Below are positions 10,595-19,734 of a DNA stretch of 64,000 nucleotides, one piece after another. Made by a program: the position numbers and the translations under genes. This stretch comes from Defluviitaleaceae bacterium. Its GTDB lineage: Bacteria > Bacillota > Clostridia > Lachnospirales > WQUN01. Location of the stretch: NCBI GenBank assembly GCA_009780185.1, contig WRAN01000005.1, positions 62,001-126,000 on the forward strand, in the 5' to 3' direction. The notes beneath the pieces are model-generated. The model did no database searches. It saw nothing but the letters and a program-made list of their open reading frames with translations, and was not told the DNA's origin. The number at the start of each line of letters is the position of its first letter. Position 1 is the stretch's first letter.

Positions 10595-11713
10595 ATGAGT
10601 AAAAAGCTTGTAATTTTCTCCTTTTTTTCAGGTAGCGGATTTCTTGACTTAGGATTCGAAAAAATGGAATATGAAATAAACTTTGTAAATGAGTTTTCAA
10701 CTTCATTTATAAATGCTTATATCCACTCAAGGAAACAAATGAATATGGATATCCCTAAATATGGTTATCACAACACTGACATAAATGAGTATCTTCAGGG
10801 CCGAAAAAAGGAATTATTAGAGTATATGGCAGATGCCAGACAAAATAATTGTCTTGTAGGATTTATTGGAGGCCCTCCTTGCCCAGACTTTTCAGTAGGA
10901 GGGAAGAATAGGGGTGCTGATGGTGTAAATGGGAGGTTATCCTCAACGTATATAGAATTGATAACTAAGATGAAGCCTGACTTCTTTTTGTTTGAAAATG
11001 TGAAAGGGCTTTGGCGTACAGAACGACATCGAGCGTTTTATGAAAAGCTTAAAGAGTGTTTGCATTGTTTTGACTATTGCACAACAGAACGATTGACAAA
11101 TGCAATTGAATTTGGTGTACCTCAAGATAGGGATAGGCTTTTGCTTTTTGGTGTAAAAAAGGAAAGCTTGAAACGAGCCTATTTCAAGAATAATGAAATC
11201 CTTAACTTTCCATGGGAGTCGAATATTGTTTATGCTCTTGACAAGATTAAAGCTGTCGAATGGCCTCATATTGAAGAGTTTTTAGAAGAATCTCGACGAG
11301 AACCTGACATAGCGGTGATTCGTGAGTTAACTGTTCAATATTGGTTTGAAAAAAATGATGTGCTAAATCATCCAAATGCCTCAGCTTGCTTTAAACCACG
11401 GGTAGGTCTATCAAGAATGAAAAGCGTAGCGGAAGGTGATGTAAGCAAAAAATCATTTAAACGATTGCATCGTTGGCGTTACTCTCCAACAGCTGCTTAT
11501 GGTAATAATGAAGTCCATTTACATCCATATAAAGCAAGGCGAATTTCAGCCTCAGAGGCACTAGCGATTCAATCACTCCCTAAAGAATTTGAGCTTCCTC
11601 CTAAAATGAGCCTTTCGGATATGTTTAAAACAATTGGTAACGGCGTTCCTTTTCTTTTATCTAAGGCAATCGCATATATGATAAAGAATTTCTTAGCAGC
11701 AGCAGCAGAGTAA
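10595..11713 (+). CDS. DNA (cytosine-5-)-methyltransferase
   Basis: Motif I FSFFSGSGFLDLGFE; motif IV GGPPCPDFSVGG; motif VI FENVKGL; motif VIII QDRDRLLLFGV; motif IX ARRISASEALAIQSLP; motif X TIGNGVP. Confidence 0.95.
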   Translation: MSKKLVIFSFFSGSGFLDLGFEKMEYEINFVNEFSTSFINAYIHSRKQMNMDIPKYGYHNTDINEYLQGRKKELLEYMADARQNNCLVGFIGGPPCPDFSVGGKNRGADGVNGRLSSTYIELITKMKPDFFLFENVKGLWRTERHRAFYEKLKECLHCFDYCTTERLTNAIEFGVPQDRDRLLLFGVKKESLKRAYFKNNEILNFPWESNIVYALDKIKAVEWPHIEEFLEESRREPDIAVIRELTVQYWFEKNDVLNHPNASACFKPRVGLSRMKSVAEGDVSKKSFKRLHRWRYSPTAAYGNNEVHLHPYKARRISASEALAIQSLPKEFELPPKMSLSDMFKTIGNGVPFLLSKAIAYMIKNFLAAAAE

Positions 11714-11742
11714 CATTAGTTATAGTTGAAGGAGGTAAACAT

Positions 11743-12339
11743 TTGACTTATACAATTGATAAAATTAAAGAGGATGCGGCGGAATTGTCATCTAACGAAT
11801 TTTATATGAAACATATTTTGCGTTCGGATAATTGGTATTTCGAAAAGCTTCTCGGCAAAAACAAAGAAGATTCTATGCGAATTACTGATGACTTCAAAAC
11901 AATTGTTAGCCAATCATTAGATATAAGTTTCAACAATATAGCGATTGTTGGAAGTAGCAAGACAGGTTGTAGTTTAGCACCAACGAAGAAACTATTTCGA
12001 TGTTTTAATGAAGAATCTGATATTGATATAGCTATCGTATCGGATTCGCTTTTTCATAGATTCTGGAAACTATTCCGTGATTCGTATAGCGAAACATACA
12101 AGCGTACGTACAACTTTATTAAACATGGAATTTACAGAGGCTACATTAATGAAAAGAATTTAGATTCTGTTGATGGCTGTAGAAAAGAATGGGATGAAAG
12201 GGCAATTGAATCTAAAAAGCTTTTAAAGAGCAAGCTGTTTGTTAAACATGAAATTACATACCGCTTATATCGTAGCTGGGAAGATTTCGAGGAATATCAT
12301 ATTCAATCTATTGATGAAATTAAGAGAGGAGAAATATAG
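11743..12339 (+). CDS. Putative nucleotidyltransferase-like protein, co-operonic with C5 MTase and DUF262 gene
   Basis: TTG start after AAGGAGG; AIVGSSKTGCSLAPTKKLFRCFNEESDIDIAIVSD resembles the NTase GS...DxD signature; its stop codon abuts the ATG of the next gene. Confidence 0.6.
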   Translation: MTYTIDKIKEDAAELSSNEFYMKHILRSDNWYFEKLLGKNKEDSMRITDDFKTIVSQSLDISFNNIAIVGSSKTGCSLAPTKKLFRCFNEESDIDIAIVSDSLFHRFWKLFRDSYSETYKRTYNFIKHGIYRGYINEKNLDSVDGCRKEWDERAIESKKLLKSKLFVKHEITYRLYRSWEDFEEYHIQSIDEIKRGEI

Positions 12340-13548
12340 ATGTCTCAATTATTTTACAGGAATTTGCAACCCGTGGAACAAATTATTGATCAGTTTAAAA
12401 AAGAATTATTAATCATTGATCCATCCTATCAGCGCAGAAAAGTTTGGTTGCCTCCAGATAAAGTGCGGCTTGTTGAGACTATTCTGCTTAACCTTGTAAT
12501 GCCAGAAGTTTTTTTTTGGCCTGCAGAAACTGACCCTGAAACAGGAAAGACAATAACTCACATTGTTGACGGGCAACAACGTATCGCATCCATTGTTGAA
12601 TTTGTTAGTAATGAGTTTTCACTAGACAGCAAGCATCTTTTAAATGATGATATTAAAGTAACATGTGGAAATAAACTTTTCTCTGAGCTGAGTCCCGAAG
12701 ATAAAAAACGAATTTGGAAATATCAAATATCCATCGTTATGATTGATAGTGAGTTAAGTAAAAATTCAATAAAAGAAATGTTCTTTAGGCTTAATTTAAC
12801 TAATTACAGCCTCAATGCACAGGAAAAGCTTAACAGTATTGATAGCGCATTCGGAGATGCCGCGGAAGCATTGTCAAAGCTGGATTTTTGGAAAAATAGC
12901 AGAGTATTCAGTGCTTCAGATACCCGTAGGATGCAAGATATTAGGTATTGCTGCTCTATTTACATTTTGGCGAAAGAAGGTGTAATCGATCAAACTGGTG
13001 ATAAAAGAATTAATGATTACTACACAGATTATGCCAATGAATTTGATAGTAGCAAAGAGCTATATAAAAAAATTGTTGGAGCTATGGATATTATTACTGG
13101 GCTTTGTGATAAATCTACCCAAAGCTTTATCTACAAAAAGACTCAAATGTACACATTATTCTCTATGGCATTAAAAATAATAGATGAGGATATTCCTTTG
13201 CCACCTAAATTTGATGAGCGCTTCAAATCTTTTGTAAAAGCATATAATTTCTTTAGGAATGAGTATGATATTACTTTTGATGATGATCAACTAAGGAAAG
13301 CGAACGAAGATATTAAGAAATATAAGCTGGCTTCTTCTGAAGGGTTGAATAAGTTTTCAAATCGTACTATAAGACTTGAAACACTATTTAAATTCTGTAT
13401 TGATAATAGTGATGATATTATCAATACGATGAAAAAGCTAGAATCACGTTATAAAGAACAGGCTGAAATTAACAAGATAGCAGATGCTTTCGATTATGAG
13501 GATTTATTGGATATCGACGATATTATGCAGATGAAAATTGATATTTAA
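12340..13548 (+). CDS. DUF262 domain-containing protein (GmrS/ParB-like N-terminus)
   Basis: DPSYQRRKVWLPPDKVRLVETILLNLVMPEVFF...HIVDGQQRIASIVEFV (YQR.xxW and DGQQR motifs); no recognisable C-terminal HNH/DUF1524. Confidence 0.88.
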   Translation: MSQLFYRNLQPVEQIIDQFKKELLIIDPSYQRRKVWLPPDKVRLVETILLNLVMPEVFFWPAETDPETGKTITHIVDGQQRIASIVEFVSNEFSLDSKHLLNDDIKVTCGNKLFSELSPEDKKRIWKYQISIVMIDSELSKNSIKEMFFRLNLTNYSLNAQEKLNSIDSAFGDAAEALSKLDFWKNSRVFSASDTRRMQDIRYCCSIYILAKEGVIDQTGDKRINDYYTDYANEFDSSKELYKKIVGAMDIITGLCDKSTQSFIYKKTQMYTLFSMALKIIDEDIPLPPKFDERFKSFVKAYNFFRNEYDITFDDDQLRKANEDIKKYKLASSEGLNKFSNRTIRLETLFKFCIDNSDDIINTMKKLESRYKEQAEINKIADAFDYEDLLDIDDIMQMKIDI

Positions 13549-13554
13549 GTGAAA

Positions 13555-13598
13555 CTAAAGGCCTTGGAATTGACATTAAAGTCATTGCCATGGCCTTT
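13555..13598. terminator. Hairpin after DUF262 gene, between convergent genes
   Basis: AAAGGCCTTGG...CCATGGCCTTTTT imperfect inverted repeat. Confidence 0.55.
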
Positions 13599-13617
13599 TT
13601 GCTGGGTGATACTTATT

Positions 13618-15450
13618 TTAAGTTCTTTTAAACCGCCGCTCTAGCTCCTTCTGAGTTATTTCAATAATAGTAGGCCGCCCATGGGGGCAGGTGAATGGGT
13701 TTTCCAAAGTCAGCATTTTAGTAATTAAGGCGCGGGCTTCCGCCTCCGAAAGACTATCTCCAGCTTTTACAGCTGCCTTACATGCCGCCATAGCAATTGC
13801 CTCGGTTTTATGTGCATACACGCTTCCTCTGGAAAAGCTGGTATCCCCTATTTTATCCAGTATATCGGAAAAGAAGCCTGTAGATGTCGGGCCTTTTATC
13901 AGATACGGAACGGCGGTTAGGCTTGGTACGGCTTCATTTATATCGGATATTTCAAACCCGAAGCGTATAAATAGGGGCAGATTATCCCTAAGAAGCGATG
14001 TTTCCATAGGCGTGAGGCGTAGCGGAATAGGAGTCAAAAGCTGCTGGGATTGTACTTGGCCTAGGGAGGTTTGTTCTATGATTTCCTCATAAAGTACACG
14101 CTCATGGGCGGCGTGCTGGTCTATCAAATATAAGGACTCATTTTGGGATATCAGCCAGTAGGTGTTAAATATCAGGCCTATGATTCGATAATTATTGAAG
14201 AATGGCTCTGCCGCTTGTGGAGTAGGTAGGGTTTCTTCTTTTACGGCTAGAGGTGTCTCACAAGTAATCTGAGGCGTAGGCTTTGGTGATACAAATGGAG
14301 TTGTTTTTGGTGCCAAAGGCTTATGCTGTGACGGCAATTGGGCAGGAGCCTCAAGGGGTGAAGCCACTAGTAGTGGAGTCACAGGCAGTGTTTCAATTTG
14401 AATCTGATCCAGTGTCGGTTCTGATTTGTTTTTTTGGGTAAACCTTACTTCCGGAATTAGATTGCTTTCGGTAAGGGCTTCTCTCACAGCTCCTTGTATA
14501 AACCTATGCACTATATCCTCATCAGCAAACCGTACATCCATTTTAGTTGGATGGACGTTTACATCCACCAATTCATGTGGGATTGATAGATTTAGTACAT
14601 ATACAGGAAACTTTCCTCCTGGAAGCATCGTTCTTGTAGCTTCCTCCACAGCTTGGATTAGTAGCCGGCTTACGATTAAGCGCCCATTAATAAAGAAGCT
14701 TTGCCGCTGGCGGTTGCCTCTTGCGACCTCCGGCTTTCCTATTAGGCCTTTTAGGCTCATTTCATCAAGGCTGGCCGATACGCTTACCAGCTTGGCGGCA
14801 GCTTCGTGACCGTATACATTAAGCATTGTAGTTTTTAATTCGCCTCTGCCTGCGGTTTGGAAGGTGATATTTCCGTTATTTATGTAGCGGATAGTTAGCT
14901 TGGGGTTGCCTAGGGCTAGCTTTTGCAGGCAGTCTGCAATCATACCTGCTTCAGTAGCAGGTTTTTTTAAAAACTTCCGCCGTGCCGGGGTATTGTAAAA
15001 AAGATTGCTTACCACTACAGTTGTGCCATCGGCAGTGCCTATATCTTGCTGGGTTACCAGTTTGCCCCCATGGATTTCTACCCGTGTACCCATGATTGCC
15101 CCGGTGGTCTTTGTAATCATCTCTACCTGAGCAACTGACGCAATACTGGAAAGAGCCTCACCTCTAAACCCTAATGTACCTACTTCAAATAGATCTTCCA
15201 TAGACGTGATTTTGCTGGTGGCATGACGGGCAAAGGCCAGCAGAATCTGGTCAGCCGGGATACCAACCCCATTATCAGTCACCCGTATGGAGTCAAGCCC
15301 GCCTTCAGCAATTTCCACAGTTATAGTTGAAGCCCCGGCGTCTATGGCATTTTCTAGTAACTCTTTCACAACACTAAGTGGCCGCTCTACTACTTCCCCT
15401 GCGGCTATTTTATTTATAAGAGGTTGGTCAAGCTGGATTATAGGTTTCAT
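13618..15450 (-). CDS. mutL: DNA mismatch repair protein MutL
   Basis: INKIAAGEVVERPLSVVKELLENAIDAGAS, GFRGEALSSI, NTPARRKFL; C-terminal DQHAAHERVLYEE and CPHGRPT. Confidence 0.98.
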   Translation of the reverse strand: MKPIIQLDQPLINKIAAGEVVERPLSVVKELLENAIDAGASTITVEIAEGGLDSIRVTDNGVGIPADQILLAFARHATSKITSMEDLFEVGTLGFRGEALSSIASVAQVEMITKTTGAIMGTRVEIHGGKLVTQQDIGTADGTTVVVSNLFYNTPARRKFLKKPATEAGMIADCLQKLALGNPKLTIRYINNGNITFQTAGRGELKTTMLNVYGHEAAAKLVSVSASLDEMSLKGLIGKPEVARGNRQRQSFFINGRLIVSRLLIQAVEEATRTMLPGGKFPVYVLNLSIPHELVDVNVHPTKMDVRFADEDIVHRFIQGAVREALTESNLIPEVRFTQKNKSEPTLDQIQIETLPVTPLLVASPLEAPAQLPSQHKPLAPKTTPFVSPKPTPQITCETPLAVKEETLPTPQAAEPFFNNYRIIGLIFNTYWLISQNESLYLIDQHAAHERVLYEEIIEQTSLGQVQSQQLLTPIPLRLTPMETSLLRDNLPLFIRFGFEISDINEAVPSLTAVPYLIKGPTSTGFFSDILDKIGDTSFSRGSVYAHKTEAIAMAACKAAVKAGDSLSEAEARALITKMLTLENPFTCPHGRPTIIEITQKELERRFKRT

Positions 15451-15517
15451 TTAGCATCATTTCCTTTATAGCTTCTTTTATCTGCTATAATAAGCAAAAA
15501 AAGAAGCGGAGTAAACA

Positions 15518-16177
15518 ATGTATAAGTTCGAACCCCACGCTCACACATCAGAATCCAGCCGCTGTTCTAACCTCATGGCTCGTGAAATAGTAGAAATGTA
15601 TCACGACGCCGGATTTAGCGGTATCGCCATTACAGATCATATGCACAGCAATATGGTAAAACGCTTCAGTAATGACTGGAACCGAGCTGTTGACAACTTT
15701 CTTAGAGGATACAAAAAGGCTAAAGAGCGAGGCGAGGCACTGGGATTGAGCGTTATCCTTGGCATGGAGATAAGATTTGATTCCGGTTACGGAGATTATT
15801 TGGTTTATGGCATTGACGAAGAGTTTTTATTATCCAACCCCTTTTTGCCTAAGCTGGGGATTCGTAAGTTCTTCAACCGATTTAAACAGGAGCTATTAAT
15901 CATCCAGGCTCACCCATTTAGAGAAAATGATAAAGTTCATGACCGTTTAATACACGGCCTAGAGGTATATAACGGCAACCCGCGCCATTCAAATCGCAAT
16001 AAAAAAGCTATGGCACTGTATGAAGCTAAGCCACGGCTGCTTCCATTTTGTGCGTCAGATGCCCATGAAATTGAGGATATAGCAGGAGGGTGGCTGGAGC
16101 TAAGTAAACCTGTATCAGACTCATTCCAATTTAGAGATTTGGTGTTGCAGCGTGAGTATCAGCTTGGGAAGGAGTAA
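15518..16177 (+). CDS. PHP domain-containing metal-dependent phosphohydrolase
   Basis: EPHAHTSESSRCS, ITDHMHSNM, QAHPFRE, FCASDAHEIEDI. Confidence 0.88.
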   Translation: MYKFEPHAHTSESSRCSNLMAREIVEMYHDAGFSGIAITDHMHSNMVKRFSNDWNRAVDNFLRGYKKAKERGEALGLSVILGMEIRFDSGYGDYLVYGIDEEFLLSNPFLPKLGIRKFFNRFKQELLIIQAHPFRENDKVHDRLIHGLEVYNGNPRHSNRNKKAMALYEAKPRLLPFCASDAHEIEDIAGGWLELSKPVSDSFQFRDLVLQREYQLGKE

Positions 16178-16228
16178 AGCATGAAGCCGCCAAAATAATA
16201 AAACCTTACGACCAATAAAACGGGCACC

Positions 16229-16262
16229 ATCCGGCTTCACACTGGATAGGTGCCCATTTCTT
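16229..16262. terminator. Hairpin downstream of spoIIID / PHP gene
   Basis: GGGCACCATCCGGCTTCACACTGGATAGGTGCCC inverted repeat between convergent genes. Confidence 0.6.
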
Positions 16263-16265
16263 TTG

Positions 16266-16535
16266 CTAAAACTTTTTAAGTGGTGTGCTTTGATGCAAAT
16301 ATTTTTCCTTAGTAGCCAATCCGCCCCGTATGTGGCGTTCAGATTTGTTAATCTCCAACACTCGTCTAGCCTCACCAGCCAGCTTAGGATTTATTTTTGA
16401 CAGTCTTTCGGTTACATCTTTATGTACAGTAGATTTGCTAATGCCAAATTTTTTGGCGGTCTCTCTCACAGTTGCATTTGAATTGATTATAAAGTTTGCA
16501 ACTTCCACGGCCCTCTCTTCGATATAGGTCTTCAA
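16266..16535 (-). CDS. spoIIID: Sporulation transcriptional regulator SpoIIID
   Basis: YIEERAVEVANFIINSNATVRETAKKFGISKSTVHKDVTERLSKINPKLAGEARRVLEINKSERHIRGGLATKEKYLH. Confidence 0.95.
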   Translation of the reverse strand: MKTYIEERAVEVANFIINSNATVRETAKKFGISKSTVHKDVTERLSKINPKLAGEARRVLEINKSERHIRGGLATKEKYLHQSTPLKKF

Positions 16536-16604
16536 GGATGGCCCTCCCTTAAAATTCGCTTGGCTATATATATGTGGGTGGGGGAGGGGTTAGAACAAGG
16601 GAGT

Positions 16605-16904
16605 ATGTACCATTGGGGCAGAAAATATGATATTCTTGATGTGGTGTAAAAAGTTAGAGAAATAGCCAAATCCTATACTGATAGAATAAGAGAAGAATAT
16701 GATCCTAAACAAATAATCCTTTTCGGGTCATATGTTAATGGCAATCCACATGAAGATATTGATATTGCCGTTATTTTTGATGTAGCGTCGGACGATTTTC
16801 TAGAAACATGGACGCATTTAATTAAATTGCGTAGAGGGATAAGTTTTGATATAGAAACTCATATGCTTGATGAAACATGCAATCGCAGTGGATTTGCCAA
16901 GTGA
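16605..16904 (+). pseudogene. Minimal nucleotidyltransferase (MNT)-like remnant with in-frame stop
   Basis: MYHWGRKYDILDVV*KVREIAKSYTDRIREEYDPKQIILFGSYVNGNPHEDIDIAVIFDVASDDFLETWTHLIKLRRGISFDIETHMLDETCNRSGFAK*; TAA at 16647-16649; absent from the ORF track. Confidence 0.55.
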
Positions 16905-16988
16905 AATACCATCTGCTCCATCAGAGCACTAAAATTGTATAAAAGCTGGGAAAGCCACTGCTTATGCATTTTTATAAGGGATGAGTCA

Positions 16989-17408
16989 ATGAATATTATG
17001 TACACTAAAAATATAAATGATGTGTCCGCTGATATGTTGGCGGATTTTTTTAAAGACTGGCCTAACCCACCAAGCCCAGCCACACACTTACAAATCCTAC
17101 AAAACAGCTATCGCGCTTTCGTTGCCATTGATAGAGATAGCAATAAAGTCGTGGGGTTTATTAACGCAATATCAGATGGAGTGCTTTCTGCATATGTCCC
17201 GCTACTTGAGGTTGTAGAATCCTATCAAGGCAAGGGCATTGGCAGTAAGCTCGTTGAGCTGATGCTTGATGAGTGTAAAGACTTGTACATGGTGGATATT
17301 TGTCATGACAAAGAACTTGCAGCGTACTACTCCAAATTCGGGGCGAGCCAAAGTCAAGCCAGTATTTTCAGAAATTATAGTGCCCAGTCGGGGAGGGCAA
17401 ACTCTTAA
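16989..17408 (+). CDS. GNAT family N-acetyltransferase
   Basis: ORF track start 16935, probable start 16989; SYRAFVAIDRDSNKVVGFINAISDG...YQGKGIGSKLVELML. Confidence 0.8.
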   Translation: MNIMYTKNINDVSADMLADFFKDWPNPPSPATHLQILQNSYRAFVAIDRDSNKVVGFINAISDGVLSAYVPLLEVVESYQGKGIGSKLVELMLDECKDLYMVDICHDKELAAYYSKFGASQSQASIFRNYSAQSGRANS

Positions 17409-17438
17409 TACATGTAAACTAATTATGTGGTGATATAA

Positions 17439-17945
17439 GTGGATATTTCAGTACGAAGCATGATTTATGACGATATTAACATTCTCTCAAGCGAGTTTGC
17501 AAAGCAAGGATGGAAGGGTAAAACACCTGAGCTCTTTACTAAATATTTTAACGAGCAAAATCTAGGTATAAGGCATGTTGTGGTAGCCCTTGTGGATAAC
17601 TGTGTCGCAGGCTATGTCACCCTCTTGCCCAATGATATAGAAGGCCCCTTTGCCAATAAAAACATACCAACAGTATGTGATTTTAATGTGATTATAAAAT
17701 ATCGGAGGCGAGGTGTAGGGTCAGCTTTAATGGATGCGGTAGAGGCTCTATCCAAAGAAACCTCTGATATAATCTGTTTAGGGGTCGGGCTATATAGTGA
17801 CTACGGCACAGCCCAGCGGATGTATGCAAAACGTGGATATATCCCTGATGGCAGCGGATGCTGGTATAGGGGAGTGAATTTGCCTCCAGGTCATCCATGT
17901 ACTAATGACGATGATTTGCTTTTGTATATGAGCAAAAAGCTATAA
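17439..17945 (+). CDS. GNAT family N-acetyltransferase
   Basis: DFNVIIKYRRRGVGSALMDAVEAL acetyl-CoA binding motif; YAKRGYIPDG. Confidence 0.88.
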   Translation: MDISVRSMIYDDINILSSEFAKQGWKGKTPELFTKYFNEQNLGIRHVVVALVDNCVAGYVTLLPNDIEGPFANKNIPTVCDFNVIIKYRRRGVGSALMDAVEALSKETSDIICLGVGLYSDYGTAQRMYAKRGYIPDGSGCWYRGVNLPPGHPCTNDDDLLLYMSKKL

Positions 17946-17993
17946 ACCCAGAAATGGTAGCAGCCTGATGATGAATCATATAAAGAACTACTC

Positions 17994-18048
17994 AGTTTTG
18001 ATGATGCCGACAAAGGTTTTCCCAGTTTTGATGATAATGACGAAGGCT
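17994..18048 (+). repeat. Dispersed repeat family A, copy 2 (two half-units)
   Basis: AGTTTTGATGATGCCGACAAAGGTTTTCCCAGTTTTGATGATAATGACGAAGGC. Confidence 0.8.
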
Positions 18049-18587
18049 TAAATATGAGTTTTGATACGCTTCTTAATTTCATTAGTAATGAAGCTTCTAT
18101 ACTCGGCGGGTCTATAATCCATTTTTGATACATGCTCTAGCATTTGGATGGCGGTGACTAGCTTCACCCCTATGACTTCTTCATTTTGCAAAGATAAATC
18201 TTCAATAGGAATATCGGTTTTTAGGAAATATATGTCGATAATATGGTGATAGTCATTCCAGATAATTCTGCCTGTGAAATCCATGTCTTCTTTACTGACC
18301 TTCAATCCAACTTCTTCGCGGATGCCTCTTATGGCACCTACTAATGATGACTCCCCGGCGATTACATGTTCCAGTACAACATCCCATCCTCCCGGTAGAA
18401 ATGCCTTATTATAAGAGCGCTGCTGCAAGAGAAATTCACCAGCAGGATTATAAATATAAGCATGGATGCCAAGGTAAAACTGACCATTTTCCAGGGGCGT
18501 GCCTTTGGCGGCAGTGGCTCCGGTTGGTGCTCCGTTAATATCTAGGATATCAAAAAGTTCGGTCATGGTCCGGCTTCCTCTCTGCAA
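18048..18587 (-). CDS. NUDIX hydrolase (IDI/MutT-like)
   Basis: GGWDVVLEHVIAGESSLVGAIRGIREEVGLKVS resembles the Nudix box; probable start 18566. Confidence 0.85.
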   Translation of the reverse strand: MQRGSRTMTELFDILDINGAPTGATAAKGTPLENGQFYLGIHAYIYNPAGEFLLQQRSYNKAFLPGGWDVVLEHVIAGESSLVGAIRGIREEVGLKVSKEDMDFTGRIIWNDYHHIIDIYFLKTDIPIEDLSLQNEEVIGVKLVTAIQMLEHVSKMDYRPAEYRSFITNEIKKRIKTHI

Positions 18588-18754
18588 ATAAGGGTATTAT
18601 ATTAGAAATAGTGATTTACATACAGGGATAATATTTAGATATAACCAAGAATTATACTGACGGCTTTAAGCTGCCGATGGTAATCTTGGTTTGAAATAGA
18701 TAATAAAATGCCGCCAAAACAATTGAACATGTAAAGGCGGCATTTTTGTGCCTG

Positions 18755-19666
18755 CTATTGCAGTGGGTTATGTGGAAACATTGGTCGTACTATTGACTTA
18801 TCAATCTGGGTGATAACTGGAGAGGCGGTTCTTGCCATTGCCCCGGCTAACACTTGGGTTATGTCATTGATCTTTTGTGTGACGGCTAGTGCGCCGCCTT
18901 CTTTTAGGGGTGTCATCATCAGACGACCTATGGAGGCTGCATCTGCGCCTAGGGCTAGGCATTTGAATACATCAAGGCCGGTTTCTACGCTGCAATCAAC
19001 GAAGATTTTTAGTCTGCCTTTTACCGCTTCTACTATCTCTGGCAGAACCATAAGTGGTGGTACGGCGTAACCCAAGATTCCGTGATGGTGGGAGATTACT
19101 ATGCCTTGTACTCCTGCTTCCACGCATTTTAAGGCATCGGTTACGCTTAATATGCCTTTTATTATGAAGGGGAGCTTTGTGGCTTTTACAAACTCTTTTA
19201 TTTCTGCTGTGGATTTGGGTAGCATTTTATAGCCTAGCACATCGTCATATTGGCCGCGCCAGTCGAACTGGTGGTCTATATCCATGCCCACGGCTATACA
19301 GCCACATTCTTCGGCGTGTTTTATTTTGCGGAAGATATCTTTATTGTCGGCGTAAGGTTTTATGATTTTTATGGTTTTGGCTCCTGTGGCGGTTATGCCC
19401 TCTAGCTCTGCCTCGTCACCCATGCCTGCCCACATTACCGCGTTTGCTGCTTTCGCTCCCCGGGCCATTTCAACTAGTCCGTCGGGATGGCAGTTGTTGA
19501 GGTGGGAAAGGGCAGCCATCATTACCGGGGTGGCGAATGTTTCGCCATATAGATTTAGGGTTGTATCGGGTAATGTTGCGTCGAAGTGGCGCATTTCTAG
19601 TAGTAGGGAATCGAAATAGGCGCGGGTCAATTGGTTGGCGTCCGCTAGATTTGTTTTCTTTTCCAT
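18755..19666 (-). CDS. FMN-dependent alpha-hydroxy-acid dehydrogenase/oxidase family protein
   Basis: KLPFIIKGILSVTDALKCVEAGVQGIVISHHHG...IFVDCSVETGLDVFKCLALGADAASIGR TIM-barrel FMN motifs. Confidence 0.8.
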   Translation of the reverse strand: MEKKTNLADANQLTRAYFDSLLLEMRHFDATLPDTTLNLYGETFATPVMMAALSHLNNCHPDGLVEMARGAKAANAVMWAGMGDEAELEGITATGAKTIKIIKPYADNKDIFRKIKHAEECGCIAVGMDIDHQFDWRGQYDDVLGYKMLPKSTAEIKEFVKATKLPFIIKGILSVTDALKCVEAGVQGIVISHHHGILGYAVPPLMVLPEIVEAVKGRLKIFVDCSVETGLDVFKCLALGADAASIGRLMMTPLKEGGALAVTQKINDITQVLAGAMARTASPVITQIDKSIVRPMFPHNPLQ

Positions 19667-19734
19667 ATAAAACCTCCTGGATGTATATTTGGGATGAAGT
19701 ATACATCAGGAGGGCATTTTATCAAGTCATGTTC

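Noticed and set aside
13691-14809. Plus-strand ORFs (133 aa, 127 aa) inside mutL
   Set aside because: Antisense to clear MutL coding sequence; low-complexity Ser/Arg/Ala composition typical of shadow ORFs
17994-18060. Possible acidic protein repeat FDDADKGFPSFDDNDEG encoded by repeat family A
   Set aside because: An open frame exists at this copy, but half-unit spacing in other copies is 32 bp rather than a multiple of 3, and in other copies this frame is interrupted or not attached to any ORF
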